From Ilumatobacter sp. (GTDB taxonomy: Bacteria; Actinomycetota; Acidimicrobiia; Acidimicrobiales; Ilumatobacteraceae): a stretch of 10,449 nt of DNA. The notes beneath the pieces are model-generated. The model worked only from the letters and a program-made list of their open reading frames with translations, made no database searches and was not told where the DNA came from. Positions within the stretch are counted from its first letter, which is position 1; every line of letters starts with the position of its first letter. Positions 6,454 through 10,449 of this stretch are shown here, piece by piece. The stretch spans positions 1 to 10,449 of the forward strand of contig JAJCXU010000002.1 of the NCBI GenBank assembly GCA_029263275.1. Direction: 5' to 3'. The position numbers and the translations under genes are program-made.

Positions 6454-7728
6454 TCAGTTGTCGCCGGCGAGGACGACCGGGATGTTGCGTGGACCACGAA
6501 TCTGGCCGTTGGTCCACGTCGTCTCGCTGGCCTCGTCGATGGAGTAGGTCGGAAACGCGCTGACCCATTCGTGGAAGGCGATCTTCATCTCGAGGCGTGC
6601 CAGGTTCGAGCCGAGGCAGCGGTGGATGCCGAGGCCGAATGCAACGTGGCGGTTCTGCGCTCGATCGATCTGGAACTCTTCAGGTTGGTCGAACGCGGCA
6701 GGGTCGTGATTGGCGGCCGGGAAGGTGACGAGCACTTGCTCGCCCTTGCGGATCGGGCACCCTGCCACCTCGGTGTCGCCGATGACCTTGCGACCCATGG
6801 TGACCGGCGCGTAGTAGCGCAGCACCTCTTCGGAGAACGTCAGCCACAGCATGTCGTCGGGGTCATCGACCACGGCAGCGAGCCGAGCCAGATCGTGCGG
6901 GTTGGTCGCGAGGTGCCACAGGCCCGAGCCGATGGCGCTCCAGGTGGTGTCGATGCCGGCCAGCAACAACAACAGCAGATAGCCGAGCTTGAGCTCGTTG
7001 TCGACCGGTTCGCCGTCGATCTCCGCATTGGTCACGAGCGTGGCAAGGTCGTCCTCAGGCTGGGCGGCGCGCCGTTCGAGCAGCTCAGCGAAGTATGCGC
7101 GCATCTCGGCAGTGACCTGTTCGCGGACTCGGTTGTCGCGCGGAGCGATCTGGAAGTTGCGGTAGATCCAGTCACGGAACAGGTCGGCATCGCTGTCGGG
7201 CACGCCGATCATTTGGGCAATGCCGTGCACCGGGATGTGCTGCGAGTACTGCGCTGCGGCATCAGCCGTCGACGAGTCAGCTGCACGGATGTCTGCGATC
7301 AGGCTGCGCGTGTACTCGCGCAGTTCGGACTCCATTTCCTGAATGCGCTTGGGGCTGAAGGAAGGCAGGAGGAGCCTGCGGTGACCGTGGTGGTCAGGCG
7401 GATCCGAGGTGATCGGCGGCGCCGGACGTCGGATGGCATCGGGTTGAGCCACCGACACGAACTCTGAGGAGAAATTGACCGTGTCGTTGGCGATGGCTGA
7501 CACCGCCTCCATCGTGACGGGCATGAAGGCGCGGCCATAACGTTCGGTCATGGCGACCGGACATTGCTCGCGCACCCCATTCCAGATGTCGATGGCATTG
7601 GCGCCCCACGAATCGTCGAGCCAATCCCAGTCGTTCACCCAGTCGGTGACCGGCTCGGCCTGCACCGTGTCAGCAGCATTGACACTGCTGCCCTGATCCG
7701 CACTTGGACGGTTGTTCTCGTATGCCAT
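6454..7728 (-). CDS. Cytochrome P450 (soluble bacterial type)
   Basis: A 424-residue haem monooxygenase with all diagnostic motifs. The I-helix oxygen-activation motif AGIDTT is at 257-262, the K-helix ExxR is E301 to R304 (EVLR), and the haem-binding loop is FGLGIHRCLG with the axial cysteine at C371. Length and the absence of a membrane anchor fit cytoplasmic actinobacterial P450s that take electrons from a ferredoxin; no ferredoxin or reductase gene is in the window. I chose ATG 7728 because a strong GGGGGA Shine-Dalgarno sits 5 bases upstream (7734-7739). The open frame extends to 7833, but the extra 35 residues overlap the kinase gene and are not P450-like. It is the first gene of the metabolic run followed by the SDR. 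The substrate cannot be assigned from sequence alone; terpenoid, steroid or aromatic substrates are all possible. Confidence 0.96.
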   Translation of the reverse strand: MAYENNRPSADQGSSVNAADTVQAEPVTDWVNDWDWLDDSWGANAIDIWNGVREQCPVAMTERYGRAFMPVTMEAVSAIANDTVNFSSEFVSVAQPDAIRRPAPPITSDPPDHHGHRRLLLPSFSPKRIQEMESELREYTRSLIADIRAADSSTADAAAQYSQHIPVHGIAQMIGVPDSDADLFRDWIYRNFQIAPRDNRVREQVTAEMRAYFAELLERRAAQPEDDLATLVTNAEIDGEPVDNELKLGYLLLLLLAGIDTTWSAIGSGLWHLATNPHDLARLAAVVDDPDDMLWLTFSEEVLRYYAPVTMGRKVIGDTEVAGCPIRKGEQVLVTFPAANHDPAAFDQPEEFQIDRAQNRHVAFGLGIHRCLGSNLARLEMKIAFHEWVSAFPTYSIDEASETTWTNGQIRGPRNIPVVLAGDN

Positions 7729-7733
7729 CGTGA

Positions 7734-7739
7734 TCCCCC
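7734..7739 (-). promoter_or_regulatory. Shine-Dalgarno site deciding the P450 start
   Basis: Reads GGGGGA on the minus strand, 5 bases before ATG 7728. It supports this start over the upstream in-frame start at 7833, which lies within the kinase gene. The rest of the 76-base gap (7729-7804) shows no convincing -35/-10 pair, so whether the P450 has its own promoter is open. Confidence 0.65.
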
Positions 7740-7804
7740 GATCGTTGTGGCCCCCATGCGCACCGTATCGGGCGCCGACACGCCGCACGAAGGCGGGCGA
7801 GATG

Positions 7805-9310
7805 TCAACGGATCGACGCGCTGGCCGACTCACGGTGGACGATGCCCAATGGCTGCAAGGTGAACCCGACCGTCACCCCGTTCGCATGGTTCCGGGCAAA
7901 CCCCCCGCCGCCGTGGTCTCGAGCCACCTTGTCGACGATCGCCAATCCGAGGCCCGACCCCGGAAGGGAGCGCGCCGGGGCCGATCGGTAGAACCGCTCG
8001 AAGAGCCGGCCGATGTCACCTTCGTCGATGCCAGTCCCGCCGTCGATCACCGCAACGCTGCCCGAGTCGACTCGGATCGTGATCGGCGTGTCAGGCGGAC
8101 CGAACTTGACGGCGTTGTCGAGCAGGTTGGTGATGGCGCGCTCGATTCGACTGGGCTGCACCAGCGCCCTCGACACCCTGCCTTCGACGATGACCTCAGC
8201 GCCGTGTCGTCGACGAGCCCTGTCTGCGACCCGTTCAGCGATTTCGCGAAGATCAGTCGACACACAATGTTCGACATCGGCGGCCACCGTTGCGAGTTCG
8301 ACGAGTTCACCAGTGAGCGACGACAGCTCACGCGTCTCGGCACTGATGGCCGCCAGCGCTACCTCAGCATCGGCCTCGGTCAACCGTCCGGTCGACAGGA
8401 GATCCGCATTCATCCGCAGAGCGGTCAAGGGAGTCCGGAGTTCGTGGCCGGCATTCGCGACGAGACGGCGCTGCTCCTCGCGCGATGCCGACAATGAGTC
8501 GAGCATCGACCGAAAGCTCCGCGCCACACTGCCGACTTCGCCCGGCGCATCAGTGCGGAAGTCGACGTCGAGTTCACCGGTGAGCGCGACGCGCCCTGCC
8601 GACTCCGACAGCGTTTCGAGTGGCCGGGACAAACGCCGAGCGGCGAGAAACCCGAGCGCAATCGACAGCATGATCACCGGAACCAAGACGAGGCCGAGGT
8701 GCCGGCGCAGACCGGCGAGGGTCGACTGAGCCTCGTCAAGACTCCGAGCGACGTTGATCGTGGTGCCGTCGTTCAAGAGCTTGACGTACATCCGATGCTC
8801 AGTGCCGTCGATGTCGACGTTGAGCATCTCGTCGCCCCCGAGCGGCACCGCGATCGCCGGGAGTTCGACGTCAACCGACGGAGTGTTGATCAAGTCGACC
8901 AGCAGCCGGCGCGCAGGATCCTCAGCAGCACCTCCCGCACCCTCGGTCACTCGCACCACCACCGCACCACCGGCGACGTCATCGACGATGACGCCCAGCC
9001 GCAGCGACAGAAACGCGTCGTCCCGTGCCCGCTCCGGAGGTGGCGACCCTGCTGGCCGCAACTCAGGCGGCCCTTGGTCGCCCACCGGACCAATCGGCGG
9101 ATTGCGCGGCGACGGGCCACGTTCCGGGCCAGCGAGGTCGTCCACTGTTTCGAGGAGCACTTCGATGCTGTGCGCTCGCCCCGCGAGAAACGCGTCGATC
9201 GTTCTGAACTCTTCGCGGCTCGCCAGTGCGTAGGCACCGAATCCGGCGGCCAGCGCGGCGACCGTCGTGAGACCGGCAATCACGAGAATTGTCTGGACCC
9301 GAAGACTCAC
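7805..9310 (-). CDS. Sensor histidine kinase of an OmpR-type two-component system
   Basis: A 501-residue membrane sensor kinase. Transmembrane helix 1 is at about 7-29, and an extracytoplasmic sensor region runs about 30-205, including a Pro/Gly-rich stretch near 60-95. Transmembrane helix 2 is at about 206-226, followed by a HAMP linker. The dimerisation domain has NAGHELRTPL with the phospho-acceptor H289. The ATPase domain shows the N-box (NLLDNAVKFG, N399), G1 (DGGTGI), F-box (LFERFYRS) and G2 (GSGLGLAIV). All catalytic motifs are present, so an active kinase is expected. Its GTG start at 9310 overlaps the stop of the response regulator as GTGA, so this is its cognate partner. The layout resembles MprB-like actinobacterial kinases, but the signal is unknown. 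The P450 gene begins 76 bases downstream on the same strand. Confidence 0.95.
   Translation of the reverse strand: MSLRVQTILVIAGLTTVAALAAGFGAYALASREEFRTIDAFLAGRAHSIEVLLETVDDLAGPERGPSPRNPPIGPVGDQGPPELRPAGSPPPERARDDAFLSLRLGVIVDDVAGGAVVVRVTEGAGGAAEDPARRLLVDLINTPSVDVELPAIAVPLGGDEMLNVDIDGTEHRMYVKLLNDGTTINVARSLDEAQSTLAGLRRHLGLVLVPVIMLSIALGFLAARRLSRPLETLSESAGRVALTGELDVDFRTDAPGEVGSVARSFRSMLDSLSASREEQRRLVANAGHELRTPLTALRMNADLLSTGRLTEADAEVALAAISAETRELSSLTGELVELATVAADVEHCVSTDLREIAERVADRARRRHGAEVIVEGRVSRALVQPSRIERAITNLLDNAVKFGPPDTPITIRVDSGSVAVIDGGTGIDEGDIGRLFERFYRSAPARSLPGSGLGLAIVDKVARDHGGGGFARNHANGVTVGFTLQPLGIVHRESASASIR
9307..9310 (-). promoter_or_regulatory. GTGA stop/start overlap coupling response regulator to histidine kinase
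   Basis: The regulator's TGA stop and the kinase's GTG start share four bases. This indicates one transcript and coupled translation, usual for cognate two-component pairs. Confidence 0.75.
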
Positions 9311-10044
9311 GGGGACATTCCGATCCTGAACCCCTGGCCGCGGACGGTCTCGACGACTCGGCGCTTCCCACCAGCCTCGGTCTTGTTGCGCAAATAGCTC
9401 ACGTACACGTCGAGCGAGCGAGAGGTCACCGGCACACCGGGACCCCAGATCTCTCCATAGATGCGCTCGCGCGAAAGCAGCTGACCTGCGTTGGACATGA
9501 GCAGGCGGAGCAAGTCGAACTCCGTCGTCGTCAGAGCGAGCACCGCGCCATCACGCGTGGCACGCCGGTTGATCGGGTCCAACCAGAGATCGCTGACGGC
9601 AAGCGGGCTGCCGCTGTCATCGACCCGGGAGCGGCGGAGCAGGGCGCGCACACGGGCGAGCAGTTCGGCGAGGTCGAACGGCTTCGGCAAATAGTCGTCC
9701 GCGCCCGCGTCGAGTCCGGCGACCCGATCCCCCACATCGTCGAGCGCCGTCAAGACGAGGATGGGCGTCGCATCGCCCCGAGCTCTCAACTCGCGACACA
9801 GCGAGAGCCCATCGAGCTTGGGCATCATCAGATCGATGAGCATCGTGTCAATCGACAGGTTGTCGGCGACGCGTGCATCGACGACCCGCAATGCGTCGAG
9901 ACCGTCGACCGCCGTGAGCACCGAATACCCCTCGTAGGACAACGCCATGCTCAACGCCTCGCGGATGGCGACGTCATCGTCGACCACCAAGACATGTGTC
10001 GAACCGCGCCCCACAATCCCAGTGTGCCCGATGCTGACCCACAC
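9307..10044 (-). CDS. OmpR/PhoB-family response regulator
   Basis: A 245-residue DNA-binding response regulator. The receiver domain (about 17-135) has the acidic cluster VVDDD (D22-D24), the phospho-acceptor D71 (LIDLMMP), T99 (LTALDD) and K121 (PKPF), with normal spacing. A C-terminal winged-helix domain (about 150-243) includes TTTEFDLL, SRERIYGEIWG, the recognition-helix region RSLDVYVSYLRNK and the closing GQGFRIG. I chose GTG 10044 because GAAGG lies 6 bases upstream; the frame stays open to 10137, but the extra N-terminal residues are not receiver-like, and GTG 10014 is a shorter alternative with poor spacing. Phosphorylated by the coupled kinase, it would activate or repress target promoters. 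An inverted repeat upstream at 10112-10132 could be an autoregulatory site. Confidence 0.95.
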   Translation of the reverse strand: MWVSIGHTGIVGRGSTHVLVVDDDVAIREALSMALSYEGYSVLTAVDGLDALRVVDARVADNLSIDTMLIDLMMPKLDGLSLCRELRARGDATPILVLTALDDVGDRVAGLDAGADDYLPKPFDLAELLARVRALLRRSRVDDSGSPLAVSDLWLDPINRRATRDGAVLALTTTEFDLLRLLMSNAGQLLSRERIYGEIWGPGVPVTSRSLDVYVSYLRNKTEAGGKRRVVETVRGQGFRIGMSP

Positions 10045-10050
10045 GCTCGA

Positions 10051-10055
10051 CCTTC
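10051..10055 (-). promoter_or_regulatory. Shine-Dalgarno site deciding the response-regulator start
   Basis: Reads GAAGG on the minus strand, 6 bases before GTG 10044. It favours this start over the far upstream one at 10137 and the GTG at 10014. Confidence 0.55.
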
Positions 10056-10111
10056 GCGCGAAGTGACAACCCTCAGCACACTGAGCGAGCGTGCGGGGGG
10101 CAACCCGATGT

Positions 10112-10132
10112 TCGAAAAGGTGCGACTTTCGA
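10112..10132. promoter_or_regulatory. Inverted repeat upstream of the response regulator (possible operator)
   Basis: The arms TCGAAA (10112-10117) and TTTCGA (10127-10132) are perfectly complementary around a 9-base spacer, 68 bases before the chosen GTG. The position suits a promoter-proximal binding site, but OmpR-family proteins more often bind direct repeats, so the binder is unclear. The arms are short and chance is possible. The rest of 10045-10188 contains no gene that I can support. Confidence 0.3.
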
Positions 10133-10188
10133 CACATCGCCGGTAACGTTTCCTCGTCGGCTAGATCTTGTCGGTCGACCCGCTCGCA

Positions 10189-10222
10189 GCGGATCAGGTC
10201 TCCGGGGGGTGACCTGATCCGC
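10189..10222 (-). terminator. Perfect 12-bp inverted repeat; likely terminator of the Lrp/AsnC gene
   Basis: The arms gcggatcaggtc (10189-10200) and gacctgatccgc (10211-10222) are exact reverse complements with a 10-base loop. The hairpin starts 9 bases after the TAA stop of the Lrp/AsnC gene. It lacks a U-tract, which is common for terminator hairpins in high-GC actinobacteria. It would separate that gene from the two-component operon. Confidence 0.7.
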
Positions 10223-10231
10223 GCAGCACTC

Positions 10232-10449
10232 TTACGCTCCGATCAACACGTCGGCGATCGACCTGTCGAGCACCGTCGACAGCGCCAGCTGCGTCTGACT
10301 TCGCAACACGGTCGGGATTGCGGCGATCTGTTGCAGCACCTCATGGAGGTGGTCATTTGATCGAGCGACGACACGACAGTGAAGATCGCCGGACCCCGTC
10401 ACCGTGTGAATCGCCAGAATCTGCGCGATCGATGCCAAAGCGGCAGCCG
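10232..10449 (-). CDS. Lrp/AsnC-family transcriptional regulator, C-terminal part (5' end beyond window)
   Basis: The frame is open from the window edge to a TAA at 10232-10234, giving about 72 visible residues. They match the C-terminal ligand-sensing (RAM, AsnC_trans_reg) domain: ILAIHTVTGSGDLHCRVVAR, then a helix (HLHEVLQQIAAIPTV), then RSQTQLALSTVL. The GxxD-L and T-x-L-A-L patterns are characteristic. The N-terminal helix-turn-helix would lie beyond the window. A TTG at 10438 falls inside the domain and is not the real start. These proteins usually respond to amino acids or similar small molecules; the ligand here is unknown. A terminator-like hairpin follows, so it is probably a separate transcription unit. 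Confidence 0.88.
   Translation of the reverse strand, partial: AAALASIAQILAIHTVTGSGDLHCRVVARSNDHLHEVLQQIAAIPTVLRSQTQLALSTVLDRSIADVLIGA

Noticed and set aside
5562..6563. 333-residue plus-strand open frame
   Set aside because: It is antisense to the SDR, whose cofactor and catalytic motifs are complete; no recognisable domain on the plus strand.
6571..7467. 298-residue plus-strand open frame
   Set aside because: It is antisense to the P450; the haem-binding and ExxR motifs are on the minus strand.
7729..7833. 35-residue N-terminal extension of the P450
   Set aside because: It overlaps the end of the kinase gene, is not P450-like, and a strong Shine-Dalgarno precedes ATG 7728.
10077..10090. 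Small inverted repeat (5-base arms, CTCAG/CTGAG) upstream of the response regulator, within 10045-10110
   Set aside because: The arms are too short to separate from chance.
9289..10146. 285-residue plus-strand open frame
   Set aside because: It is antisense to the response regulator, which has a full receiver and winged-helix domain.

Overview
The window is GC-rich, tightly packed bacterial DNA. Every gene I can support reads on the minus strand, so transcription runs from high to low coordinates. Several starts are GTG, two gene pairs share a 4-base GTGA overlap, and the apparent terminator has no U-tract. Together with the protein families (a soluble bacterial P450, an OmpR-type two-component pair, TetR and Lrp/AsnC regulators, DUF11/SdrD-type surface proteins), this points to a high-GC actinobacterium. 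An Acidimicrobiia (Ilumatobacter-like) source is my guess, made without any search.

In transcription order the layout is as follows. (1) At 10232-10449 lies the C-terminal ligand-sensing half of an Lrp/AsnC regulator, cut by the window edge and followed by a perfect 12-bp inverted repeat (10189-10222) that looks like its terminator. (2) At 7805-10044 is an OmpR-family response regulator and a membrane histidine kinase, translationally coupled by a GTGA overlap. (3) At 3889-7728 is a three-gene metabolic set: a cytochrome P450, a short-chain dehydrogenase/reductase, and a phosphotransferase-like protein with a PEP-utilising swivelling His domain. The last two are again joined by GTGA. (4) At 3243-3836 is a TetR-family repressor, with a 20-bp near-palindrome just upstream as a possible operator. 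(5) At 1-3021 is the first 1007 residues of a large secreted surface protein. It carries a signal peptide, a long N-terminal region with a Y-W-D-H-W-E-D-G-Y motif, a DUF11-type repeat, a second DUF11-like repeat that seems to be split by a globular insert, and the start of an SdrD-B-like repeat. It runs off the window.

The P450, SDR and phosphotransferase-like genes plausibly form one catabolic or modifying pathway: hydroxylate, oxidise or reduce, then possibly phosphotransfer. TetR is a likely local regulator, and the two-component pair immediately upstream may also have an influence. The most unusual metabolic feature is the phosphotransferase-like protein. It has the substrate-type region and the catalytic-His region of dikinase-like phosphotransferases (rifampin phosphotransferase type), but no ATP-grasp domain, and no gene in the window supplies one. 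No ferredoxin or ferredoxin reductase for the P450 is visible either. I see no tRNA, rRNA, CRISPR array, transposase or attachment site. No stretch longer than about 220 bases lacks a gene.
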